Source of the DNA: JACQSR01 sp042577505
GTDB lineage: Archaea > Nanobdellota > Nanobdellia > Woesearchaeales > JACQSR01
Length of the DNA stretch: 22,999 nucleotides
Direction of reading: 5' to 3'
Assembly: GCA_042577505.1 (NCBI GenBank)
Contig: JBHPEA010000021.1
Location: forward strand, 1-22,999
The notes under the pieces are model-generated. The model saw nothing but the letters and a program-made list of their open reading frames with translations. It was not told where the DNA came from and searched no databases. The position numbers and the translations under genes are program-made. Shown here one piece after another: positions 1-5,527 of this stretch (positions are counted from its first letter, which is position 1; each line of letters starts with the position of its first letter).

Positions 1-39
1 GTGTCAAATCATTTGTTCCAAATGACATGAAATCCATTA

Positions 40-450
40 TTGGTTTATTACAAGGAAGGAAAAATACAAGTAGAATATGGTAATGAAGTAGAAATTCTAC
101 AAGAAAAGATAATCCAATCTACCCTCTCCGATAAAATCGTTGGTAGTATCGCATGTCCTGGTAAGGCAATGGGAAAAGTAAGATTAATTGAACCTCACGT
201 ATTAAACCAAGAATTCCACGAGGGAGAAATTTTGGTCACCAAAATGACTACTCCAGACTTAATGCCTTTAATAAAGAAAGCATCAGCCATAGTAACAGAC
301 GAAGGCGGAATTACTTGCCACGCAGCAATTGTCAGCAGAGAATTTAAGATCCCTTGTATTATAGGCACAAAAACTGCAACTCAAATCCTAAAAAACGGAG
401 ACCTAATTGAAGTAGATGCAGAAAAAGGAGAATTAAAAAAACTCAAATAA
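40..450 (+). CDS. Stand-alone PEP-utilising enzyme mobile (phosphohistidine) domain, probably the 3' remnant of a larger gene
   Basis: About 136 residues from a TTG at 40. The core matches the swivelling phosphohistidine domain of PEP synthase and PPDK: an MTTPDLMP stretch at residues 69-76, then TDEGGITCHAAIVSR at 86-100 with the phosphate-carrying His at 94, then IPCIIGT. In known enzymes this domain shuttles phosphate between an ATP-grasp domain and a PEP/pyruvate barrel. Neither partner is encoded in the window. The start is doubtful: a TGA lies in frame at 28-30, no ribosome binding site precedes the TTG, and a different frame is open from base 3 to about 80 (it reads NDMKSIIGLLQG before ending). 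The gene may therefore be the C-terminal end of a protein that is frameshifted near 30-60 or begins left of the window. It converges on the methyltransferase fragment and overlaps it by 8 bases. The domain call is firm; functionality is uncertain. Confidence 0.7.
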   Translation: MVYYKEGKIQVEYGNEVEILQEKIIQSTLSDKIVGSIACPGKAMGKVRLIEPHVLNQEFHEGEILVTKMTTPDLMPLIKKASAIVTDEGGITCHAAIVSREFKIPCIIGTKTATQILKNGDLIEVDAEKGELKKLK

Positions 451-877
451 AAGAAGGAACTGAGTTCTTGTAATCTTGGTAGCCACCTATATTTGTGATT
501 TCTTTGTCTTCTACAATGCAGACTTTAACATATTTGTATACAAGAATTGGTGTGAGTATTAATGTGAGGTGTGTTGGCCATCCAATGAACCACCCTAAAA
601 TAATCAAGATAAAACCAATATATTGTGGGTGTCTTGAGTAAGCGTAAATTCCTTCTGTAACTAATGCACGTTTCTTAATAAAAAAATATAATGTAATCCA
701 TCCAACCGTGATTAATAATGATCCAATAATCATCAATAAACCTCCATAAGCCATAGCAACATCCATAGAAAGTGGTGTACCAAGTAAAGTAAATTCATAT
801 ATTGATCGAGGTACTTCGGTTGCAGTTGGAGTGAAATATTTTGATGCAAATAGAATCGATAAAGGTATTCCATTAGT
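443..877 (-). pseudogene. C-terminal part of an ICMT/PEMT-like integral membrane methyltransferase, 5' end lost
   Basis: The ATG-initiated frame (start at 766) encodes 107 residues with two or three hydrophobic helices and the hallmark RHPQY (residues 45-49 from that ATG) followed by IGF, as in isoprenylcysteine carboxyl methyltransferase and phospholipid methyltransferase families, which use SAM in the membrane. A later acidic EDKEI sits where the family has its EE/ED pair. Sensible protein continues upstream of the ATG in the same frame for about 37 codons (GIPLSILFASKYF and onward) until a TGA at 878-880, and no ATG is available there. Family members normally have further N-terminal membrane helices, which are absent. 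At the same point the upstream minus-strand frame becomes nonsensical. I read this as a truncated gene joined to an unrelated 5' fragment. A functional short version starting at 766 cannot be excluded. Confidence 0.6.
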
Positions 878-1470
878 TCAATTAAAAGGGAAATATACTC
901 ATTATACTTATCTGGAAAATCGTTTTCTACTACTTCTTCAGAATTTGTTGAGAAGAATTCGCTTTTAACGTTGGAACTAACTACATTCATTAGTTTTGTT
1001 TTAATCTTTGGATCATTATTGTAATCATCTAAGATAACTTCTTCAGCTGCATCATTTAATAACAGGAAAATGTATAGGTTAGGTCCGAAATCTTCCCAAT
1101 GTTTTGAGAATTCTTTGAAATCTTCTATTGTGAATTCTTTCTTTATTTCGATGTTTTTACTATACTCTAAAAGGGAATTAGTAACTTGACGAAATTCTTC
1201 TAAGTATTGTTTGATTTTACTGAGGTCATTTTTAATTTGGGATTTTAGTTGGTCAATTATCTTTCTTTTTAATTCGATATTGACATAGTGATCAGAGATA
1301 GCATCATTGTCTTTGAGTTTTGAGAAATAAATGAAGAGTTTAGAGTAATCTCCATCGAAATTATGATCTTTGAGCCATTTTATTACTCCCAATAATGCAT
1401 AACACCCTCTTAATGGTGGCTGTCTCCTTCCAACAAATTTTTCCCAATTTATGGCTAATAATTGATTCAT
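733..1470 (-). CDS. Hypothetical protein, probable N-terminal domain whose 3' end was replaced by a rearrangement near 878
   Basis: I chose the ATG at 1470 (245 residues) over the one at 1491 because a TATA-like box at 1494-1503 then lies about 28 nt upstream, and because MNQLLAINWEKFVGRRQPPLRG reads as a normal N-terminus. The protein is soluble, helical and charged, with no signal peptide. The WEKFVGRR..PPL start and the long helical region that follows faintly recall archaeal proteins that carry a PEP-utilising mobile domain at their C-terminus; this is a memory-based resemblance, not a motif proof. The last ~45 residues, after about position 878, are read in the wrong frame through the methyltransferase fragment and are rich in L, Y, H and Q, as expected of nonsense. 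The true protein therefore probably ends, or is broken, near 'SLLIEL'. The gene is divergent from the VIT1-type transporter. Confidence 0.45.
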   Translation of the reverse strand: MNQLLAINWEKFVGRRQPPLRGCYALLGVIKWLKDHNFDGDYSKLFIYFSKLKDNDAISDHYVNIELKRKIIDQLKSQIKNDLSKIKQYLEEFRQVTNSLLEYSKNIEIKKEFTIEDFKEFSKHWEDFGPNLYIFLLLNDAAEEVILDDYNNDPKIKTKLMNVVSSNVKSEFFSTNSEEVVENDFPDKYNEYISLLIELMEYLYRFYLHQNISLQLQPKYLDQYMNLLYLVHHFLWMLLWLMEVY

Positions 1471-1484
1471 TTTACATATGTAAA
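1471..1484. promoter_or_regulatory. 14-bp perfect palindrome in the divergent promoter
   Basis: TTTACATATGTAAA is its own reverse complement and ends one base before the ATG at 1470. In a leaderless arrangement it would cover the transcription start of the minus gene, a typical repressor position. Such AT-rich palindromes also occur by chance. Confidence 0.35.
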
Positions 1485-1493
1485 TGTACATAA

Positions 1494-1503
1494 TTTTTTA
1501 AAG
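1494..1503. promoter_or_regulatory. Shared TATA box for divergent leaderless genes at 1470 (-) and 1524 (+)
   Basis: TTTTTTAAAG on the plus strand reads CTTTAAAAAA on the minus strand. Its centre lies about 25 nt before the ATG at 1524 and about 28 nt before the ATG at 1470, the spacing expected for archaeal leaderless transcripts in both directions. Neither ATG has a ribosome binding site. Confidence 0.5.
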
Positions 1504-1523
1504 TATTGTCTTAAGAAAAGAAT

Positions 1524-2324
1524 ATGGCTGAGGAAAAACGCTTTCAAATTGCTAGAGAAGGTTATGAAAAAAGAAATGTAGAGATATCTAAGAAAGCGCA
1601 TACAGAGAAAGAGATCAAAAAGCACTTAGAGAAGCACAAGACTGAATCTGGTCAGTATCTTGAGGACTTGGTTTACGGGGCTTTAGATGGGGTTGTGACC
1701 ACTTTTGCTGTTGTTTCTGGTGTTGCTGGAGCGAAACTTTCAGTTGCAGTTGTTATAATTCTTGGTTTTGCAAATCTTCTAGGTGATGGAATCTCAATGG
1801 CTTTAGGAAATTACATTTCCTCAAAATCACAAAAAGAATTCATAAAAAAAGAAAGAAAGCGTGAAGAATGGGAAGTTGAAAACACACCAAAAGGTGAAAT
1901 TGCTGAAATTAGAGCAATTTACCATAGAAAAGGATTCAGAGGAAAAAAACTCGACAGTATTACAAAACTAGTTACAGGAGATAAAAAAGTGTGGGTAGAC
2001 ACTATGATGATTGAGGAACTTGGACTATTAGAAGATGAAAAATCCCCTTCAAAGGCAGGTTTTGCAACATTTATTGCATTTGCAGTTGCTGGTTTCATTC
2101 CATTATTAGCATTTGTCCTTTCATACATTTTCCCTTCTATATCAGCAATGTCTTTTACAATTTCGATTGTATTATCATTCATAACCTTGTTTATAGTAGG
2201 TTCATTAAGATCTTTCTTAATTACAAAGTCTTGGTGGAAAGCTGGTCTAGAAATGTTACTTGTAGGAGGAATTGCAGCTGGAGCTGCATATTTAGTTGGT
2301 TTCTTGTTAAGGGGATTAGTATAA
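1524..2324 (+). CDS. VIT1/CCC1-family membrane transporter (iron/manganese)
   Basis: A 266-residue membrane protein of the CCC1/VIT1 family, which exports or stores Fe(II) and Mn(II). A charged soluble N-terminus (residues 1-45) precedes helix 1, with the family signature YGALDGVVTTFAVVSG (51-66, Asp55 in the metal path). Helix 2 carries GFANLLGDGISMALGNYISS (81-100), with the conserved G-x-SM and small-residue packing motif. A charged, Glu- and Lys-rich loop follows (about 101-170, KKERKREEWEVE), corresponding to the cytosolic metal-binding domain of VIT1. Three more hydrophobic helices lie at about 178-200, 207-230 and 241-264. The length is normal for the family. The ATG at 1524 is used without a ribosome binding site, about 25 nt after a TATA box, so the transcript is probably leaderless. 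The metal cannot be told from sequence. Confidence 0.88.
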   Translation: MAEEKRFQIAREGYEKRNVEISKKAHTEKEIKKHLEKHKTESGQYLEDLVYGALDGVVTTFAVVSGVAGAKLSVAVVIILGFANLLGDGISMALGNYISSKSQKEFIKKERKREEWEVENTPKGEIAEIRAIYHRKGFRGKKLDSITKLVTGDKKVWVDTMMIEELGLLEDEKSPSKAGFATFIAFAVAGFIPLLAFVLSYIFPSISAMSFTISIVLSFITLFIVGSLRSFLITKSWWKAGLEMLLVGGIAAGAAYLVGFLLRGLV

Positions 2325-2327
2325 AAC

Positions 2328-2453
2328 GTGCCTGGGAGGACTTTCAAATCCTGAGGGATTTGTTGTCTCCCTCTGGGATATTCGAACCCCCGACCTGCTG
2401 CTTAGGAGGCAGCCGCGCTTTCTGTTTTAAAATCCAGGCTGCGCTACAGGCAC
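2328..2453 (-). tRNA. tRNA-Arg(CCT) interrupted by a T-loop intron and a D-loop insertion
   Basis: Read on the minus strand. The acceptor stem GTGCCTG (2453-2447) pairs with CAGGCAC (2334-2328). The D stem is GCGC (2444-2441) with GCGC (2418-2415). The anticodon stem GCTGC (2413-2409) and GCAGC (2401-2397) enclose the loop CTCCTAA, giving anticodon CCT. The variable region is AGGTC. The T stem GGGGG (2391-2387) and loop TTCGAAT (2386-2380) have no matching strand directly after them. The matching CCTCC (2339-2335, one G-U pair) comes 40 nt later, immediately before the 3' acceptor strand. Removing 2340-2379 restores a standard T arm. The D loop is 22 nt instead of about 8-11, so another 11-12 nt (around TTTTAAAACAG) are extra. 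Without both, the RNA is about 74-75 nt. The discriminator is G and no CCA is encoded. A TATA-like box lies about 29 nt upstream. Confidence 0.82.
2340..2379 (-). other. Putative 40-nt intron in the T loop of tRNA-Arg(CCT)
   Basis: Its two halves pair. GAGGGA and TCCCTC form a 6-bp inner helix around a 9-nt loop, and ATCC at the 5' end pairs with GGAT near the 3' end. The two helices are separated by short bulges, as in the relaxed bulge-helix-bulge motif cut by the archaeal splicing endonuclease. The exact boundary is ambiguous by one T. Confidence 0.65.
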
Positions 2454-2476
2454 ATAGTATTGAGGGAAAAGAATTT

Positions 2477-2487
2477 GTTTATTAAAC
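2477..2487 (-). promoter_or_regulatory. TATA-like box of the tRNA-Arg gene
   Basis: GTTTAATAAAC on the minus strand, centred about 29 nt before the tRNA 5' end at 2453, the usual archaeal distance. It lies just after the trmB-like stop codon. Confidence 0.4.
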
Positions 2488-2491
2488 TTCC

Positions 2492-3223
2492 TCAAGGTTT
2501 GGCCTTCTTCCATAGAATTTCGAATTGTTTTCTATATCCGTCAGCAACTTCTTTGTCTTTAATTAAAACACCGTAGGGATTGTCTGTGAATATTGCAATA
2601 CCAACAGAGTCTCCAATGATGATTGTTTCTTGTAATTGTGCAAATTCATGAGGTAAGAACTTAATTTTGGTGATGGGTTTCTTATTTAGTTCATTTCCGA
2701 ATTTTCTAATTGTCTCATCAAAAACTTGTCTACATTTGATTTTCTTTGAAATTCGTTTTACATGCAGATTTTTCCACCAAGTTTCACCCATGATCTCATA
2801 AGTAACTTCAGATCCACCACCAAATGTATTGTATTCTTTTCCTCCAGAGTTAAGAAGAGTTTGATAAAGCTGATTTATTCCTTTTTTTCCTTTAAACATC
2901 TCTCCCATATTATCTACTTTAGCAATTTTTTGTTTTTTCTGTAATTCAGGAAGAATTTCATCAAATTTTCTTCTTTTATCATCAATGAAATCATGGAAAT
3001 TATTAGGATCAGTAGCTTTGTATATTTTCTTCTTTCCTTTTTTTATATAACTGATTAGGCCTTTTTCTATCAAGGAAATAAATGATCTATGAACTACAGA
3101 GTTTTGTAATCCTGATTTTTCAATAACAGATCCTGCAGAAGATACCCCCAATTCTAATAAGGATAAGTATACCTTAATTTCGGCTTGAGTTAATCCAAGG
3201 TCTTCTAATATTGATGTATCCAT
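2492..3223 (-). CDS. TrmB-family transcriptional regulator
   Basis: A 243-residue protein. Residues 1-70 form a winged helix typical of TrmB regulators: LEDLGLTQAEIKVYLSLLELG, a recognition-helix region around SGLQNSVVHRSFISLIEKGLI, and a basic wing YIKKGKKKIYKATDP. A coiled-coil-like stretch (about 75-105, charged E/K/Q) precedes a C-terminal effector or dimerisation domain containing FGGGSE and WWKNLHVKRISKKIKCR, which resembles the PLD-like nucleotidyl fold common in TrmB proteins. The sugar-binding C-terminal domain of longer TrmB members is absent, so its ligand is unknown. The gene is divergent from the synthetase-like/radical SAM operon across 91 bp holding both TATA boxes and an imperfect palindrome, so control of that operon, of itself, or both is likely. 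The ATG at 3223 lies about 27 nt after a TATA box. Confidence 0.85.
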   Translation of the reverse strand: MDTSILEDLGLTQAEIKVYLSLLELGVSSAGSVIEKSGLQNSVVHRSFISLIEKGLISYIKKGKKKIYKATDPNNFHDFIDDKRRKFDEILPELQKKQKIAKVDNMGEMFKGKKGINQLYQTLLNSGGKEYNTFGGGSEVTYEIMGETWWKNLHVKRISKKIKCRQVFDETIRKFGNELNKKPITKIKFLPHEFAQLQETIIIGDSVGIAIFTDNPYGVLIKDKEVADGYRKQFEILWKKAKP

Positions 3224-3245
3224 AGTATGTTTTACCCCTTATTTC

Positions 3246-3254
3246 TTTATAAAA
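3246..3254 (-). promoter_or_regulatory. TATA box of the TrmB-like gene
   Basis: TTTTATAAA on the minus strand, centred about 27 nt upstream of the ATG at 3223, suggesting a leaderless or nearly leaderless transcript. Confidence 0.5.
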
Positions 3255-3259
3255 CTATG

Positions 3260-3273
3260 CTCCGAATTGGGAG
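3260..3273. promoter_or_regulatory. Imperfect palindrome, candidate operator between divergent promoters
   Basis: CTCCGAATTGGGAG: the arms CTCC/GGAG pair around a central AATT with one mismatched pair. It is GC-rich against its surroundings and sits between the two divergent TATA boxes, where a regulator encoded next door would be expected to bind. Confidence 0.35.
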
Positions 3274-3277
3274 GATA

Positions 3278-3290
3278 AATATTAATATAC
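3278..3290 (+). promoter_or_regulatory. TATA-like region of the synthetase-like/radical SAM operon
   Basis: AATATTAATATAC, ending about 25 nt before the ATG at 3315. The gene has no ribosome binding site. An earlier ATG at 3308 runs into a stop after two codons. Confidence 0.45.
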
Positions 3291-3314
3291 TCTGTAAATA
3301 GTCACTATGATAAA

Positions 3315-4208
3315 ATGATAACTATACCAACAGAGGAAGGGGAATTGATTAAAAAGGGACCTGAAGGAGAATTGGTTAATGGAATAGATAGTATAGATGA
3401 TTTATTTGAAAGGAAGATCGTGGGAGAGTTCGTTAAAAACTCGGGGCTATATGTAATCTTTCCAAAGGGAACTAGTATTTTAAACAAGATTTATGGATCA
3501 TTAGAAGATTCTCTGAGGGATGAAATTGGCTTTGAAGAACTGGTTTTAAATAAGATAATTCCAGTAGAGACTATAAGGAAAGCAGATATGTTAGGTAAAT
3601 GGGACGATTACCTTATTGTGGTAAGACCCTTTTCTTCGACGAAAGGTGTAGAAGAAGATTACATATTAGATCCATTACAATGTACAGCAGCTTATCAATT
3701 AATGGAGAACGAGGTAATAGATACAAGTGAAGGTCCAAGAAAATGGTATGATAGATCGGGACCTACTTATAGGAATGAGGATTTAGATAAATTGGAACCA
3801 TTAGTGAAGCAAAGAGAGTTTCATAGGTCAGAATTCATCTATGTAGGTACAAAAGAGCAAATTATTGAAACAAGAGAAAGATGTTTGGCTCAGTTAGAAA
3901 ATTTATGTGAAGATCTGGGGATTAAATACAGGATAGTTGTTGGCTCAGGTTGTTATCAACTAAAAAATGGAGAAATAAAAATGCCAGAGTCAATCGAAGA
4001 AATTCCAATTAAAGATCTTGAGGTTTACATTCCCTTTCAAAAGAGATGGCTTGAAATGGCTGGAAGTTCGGTTTTAGCTCAAACTCAAACTTCTAGATTC
4101 AATATTAAGGGTACGGATGATAAATATTTATGGAGTGGATGCACAGGAGTTGGATTAGAGAGATTTATCTATGCGGTGGTTGCGAATGGAAGGGAAAATC
4201 GCTTATAG
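3315..4208 (+). CDS. Class II aminoacyl-tRNA synthetase-like enzyme of the atypical SerRS / amino acid:carrier protein ligase type
   Basis: A 297-residue catalytic core that should activate an amino acid with ATP. Motif 1 region: FPKGTSILNKIYGSLEDSLRDEIGFEELVL (about 49-78). Motif 2: TYRNE with Arg153 and Glu155. Motif 3: GCTGVGLERF with Arg283. Cys123 (DPLQCTAAY), Glu173 (REFHRSEF) and Cys276 (just before motif 3) match in order and spacing the zinc-binding Cys/Glu/Cys triad of methanogen-type SerRS and of amino acid:[carrier protein] ligases, where the zinc binds the substrate amino group. Methanogen-type SerRS is about 500 residues with a large N-terminal tRNA-binding domain. That domain is missing here, and the size fits the carrier-protein ligases, which do not charge tRNA. 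No carrier protein gene is visible nearby. The 3' end overlaps the radical SAM gene, so the two are probably translated together. Substrate and acceptor are unknown. Confidence 0.8.
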   Translation: MITIPTEEGELIKKGPEGELVNGIDSIDDLFERKIVGEFVKNSGLYVIFPKGTSILNKIYGSLEDSLRDEIGFEELVLNKIIPVETIRKADMLGKWDDYLIVVRPFSSTKGVEEDYILDPLQCTAAYQLMENEVIDTSEGPRKWYDRSGPTYRNEDLDKLEPLVKQREFHRSEFIYVGTKEQIIETRERCLAQLENLCEDLGIKYRIVVGSGCYQLKNGEIKMPESIEEIPIKDLEVYIPFQKRWLEMAGSSVLAQTQTSRFNIKGTDDKYLWSGCTGVGLERFIYAVVANGRENRL

Positions 4209-4845
4209 ATTTGAAACTCCTGCTTATCCTGGGAATATTTTGTATGTGAATATCATTCCTAAATATTCTTGCATTAATGATTGTCTTTTTTGTAGTAGAC
4301 CAAGAGATAAAGAAAAAGAGAATATCTATGAAAAGAAAGCTGGAACATCGTTGTTTTTACCAAGAAAACCCACGATTGAAGAGATTACACACTCTATTGA
4401 TTCTAATATCAAAGAAGAGGATAAAGAAGTAGCAATCATTGGTTTGGGAGAACCATTGATGTTCTTACCTACTGTTGAAAAAACTATCAGATATGTTAAA
4501 GATAAATATAAGATCAAAACAAGAGTAGATACAAATGGATTAGTAAAATGTATGTACGAAAATCCTGCTGAAAGATTGAAAGATGCAGGACTGGATGAGA
4601 TTAGAATCTCTCTTAATGCTACTAACGAAGAAGATTATAACAGATTGTGCAGACCAAAGTTTGAAAATGCTATCTCAAATTTACTTGGTTTTATCAAGGA
4701 TTGTTTAACTGAGGAAATTGATACTTATATTAGTTTTGTAGTTGGATTTGAAGATGAGGATGAAAAAGACTATGTAGATTTTGCTGTGAGACTAGGAATA
4801 AAGAAGGAAAATATTCTGCTAAGAAAATATGTTCCACCTATATAA
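4186..4845 (+). CDS. Small radical SAM enzyme resembling the TatD-associated radical SAM family
   Basis: A 219-residue protein from the ATG at 4186, preferred over the ATG at 4171 because GGTGG at 4174-4178 is a suitable ribosome binding site. The CxxxCxxC 4Fe-4S cluster motif is Cys29, Cys33, Cys36. GLGEP (86-90) is the SAM-binding GGEP-type motif, followed by RVDTNG (113-118), EIRISLNA (138-145) and YNRLCRP (151-157). The LYVNI...CxxxCxxC start and the ISLNA...YNRLCRP block are what I remember of the radical SAM proteins found next to tatD in bacteria (a compact barrel without a SPASM domain), whose reaction is not established. No tatD is in this window; the partner is instead the class II synthetase-like gene, overlapped by 23 bases. 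A joint pathway in which an amino acid is activated and radically modified is an inference. Confidence 0.8.
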   Translation: MEGKIAYRFETPAYPGNILYVNIIPKYSCINDCLFCSRPRDKEKENIYEKKAGTSLFLPRKPTIEEITHSIDSNIKEEDKEVAIIGLGEPLMFLPTVEKTIRYVKDKYKIKTRVDTNGLVKCMYENPAERLKDAGLDEIRISLNATNEEDYNRLCRPKFENAISNLLGFIKDCLTEEIDTYISFVVGFEDEDEKDYVDFAVRLGIKKENILLRKYVPPI

Positions 4846-4854
4846 AATCACAAA

Positions 4855-4865
4855 TTTTATATATT
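4855..4865 (+). promoter_or_regulatory. TATA box of the lipoprotein gene
   Basis: TTTTATATATT, centred about 26 nt before the ATG at 4886, right after the radical SAM stop codon. This indicates a separate leaderless transcript for the lipoprotein. Confidence 0.55.
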
Positions 4866-4885
4866 CTGAGACAGAAAATTGGATT

Positions 4886-5527
4886 ATGAAAAAGAGGATA
4901 TTGGTGTTATTAGCCGTACTTGTTCTAGTTCTATATGGATGTGGCAATGACTGGGATAGGGATACTTATTGTAAGAAACTGGGTGTTGATTGTAGGCCTG
5001 AGTTAGATTGTAATGATCTTACTGGAAAAGTGCATCCTGGTGCTGATGAACTTTGTCATGATGATGTTGACAGCGATTGTGATGGTACTACTGATGATAT
5101 CAATGTAAATGGAGATAGTTGCTCTTCAGCCCCTAATAAAATTTTAGAATTTGATTTTGGATCTTATGATTATATCAATACTATTGGAGTTAATGATATT
5201 AGAGCTCAGATGTCCGCATTGAGATATGGTGTTAATTATAAAAATACGTTTTATGAATGTCGTGTGTTTAATCGTGTAGAGCTTTTTGATACTGATTCAC
5301 CACAAGATGCTCAAAAATATTTTAATTTATTTACCTACGATGGCGAGTTAATAGATTATTTTGGTAGAAAGATTTATAGGGAAACAAGTGATAATTTTGC
5401 TACATTTTCATGGGTTTCTGGAACAAAGTATATCAAGATTAAACCCGCTAGTACTTGTTTCGCACCAAATAGATTAATTTATGATCATTTGTTAATTAGA
5501 TATTTAGAAAAATATCCACCTATTTAG
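4886..5527 (+). CDS. Small lipoprotein with a MopE-type Cys/Asp metal-binding motif
   Basis: The start is set at the ATG at 4886 (213 residues). It gives a classic lipoprotein signal (MKKR, a hydrophobic run, lipobox LYGC with Cys19) and a TATA box at leaderless distance; the frame's earlier ATG at 4829 lies inside the radical SAM gene. Residues 41-71 (DCNDLTGKVHPGADELC, then DDVDSDCDGTTDD) match the MopE 'putative metal-binding motif', an Asp- and Cys-rich loop with the PGA.E.C core, seen once here though often tandem elsewhere. MopE itself binds copper in Methylococcus; the role of the short motif in archaea is unproven. Residues 82-213 form a beta-rich domain I do not recognise (FDFGSYDYINTIGVNDIRAQ; one possible disulfide pair). 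It is presumably anchored outside the membrane. Its last four bases overlap the end of polB on the opposite strand. Confidence 0.75.
   Translation: MKKRILVLLAVLVLVLYGCGNDWDRDTYCKKLGVDCRPELDCNDLTGKVHPGADELCHDDVDSDCDGTTDDINVNGDSCSSAPNKILEFDFGSYDYINTIGVNDIRAQMSALRYGVNYKNTFYECRVFNRVELFDTDSPQDAQKYFNLFTYDGELIDYFGRKIYRETSDNFATFSWVSGTKYIKIKPASTCFAPNRLIYDHLLIRYLEKYPPI

Noticed and set aside
1919..2347. 142-codon minus-strand frame opposite the VIT1-type gene
   Set aside because: It is antisense to a clear family member, and its Pro/Ser/Asn-rich product has no protein-like pattern.
2328..2453. A tRNA on the plus strand, or a pseudo-tRNA with a broken T arm
   Set aside because: The acceptor halves are symmetric, but only the minus strand gives the TA-GCGC-AGCCTGG D-arm, a 7-nt anticodon loop and GGGGGTTCGAAT; the displaced 3' T strand restores a full cloverleaf.
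2231..2485. 84-codon plus-strand frame after the VIT1-type gene
   Set aside because: It runs out of frame through the end of that gene and across the tRNA gene, so it is not coding.
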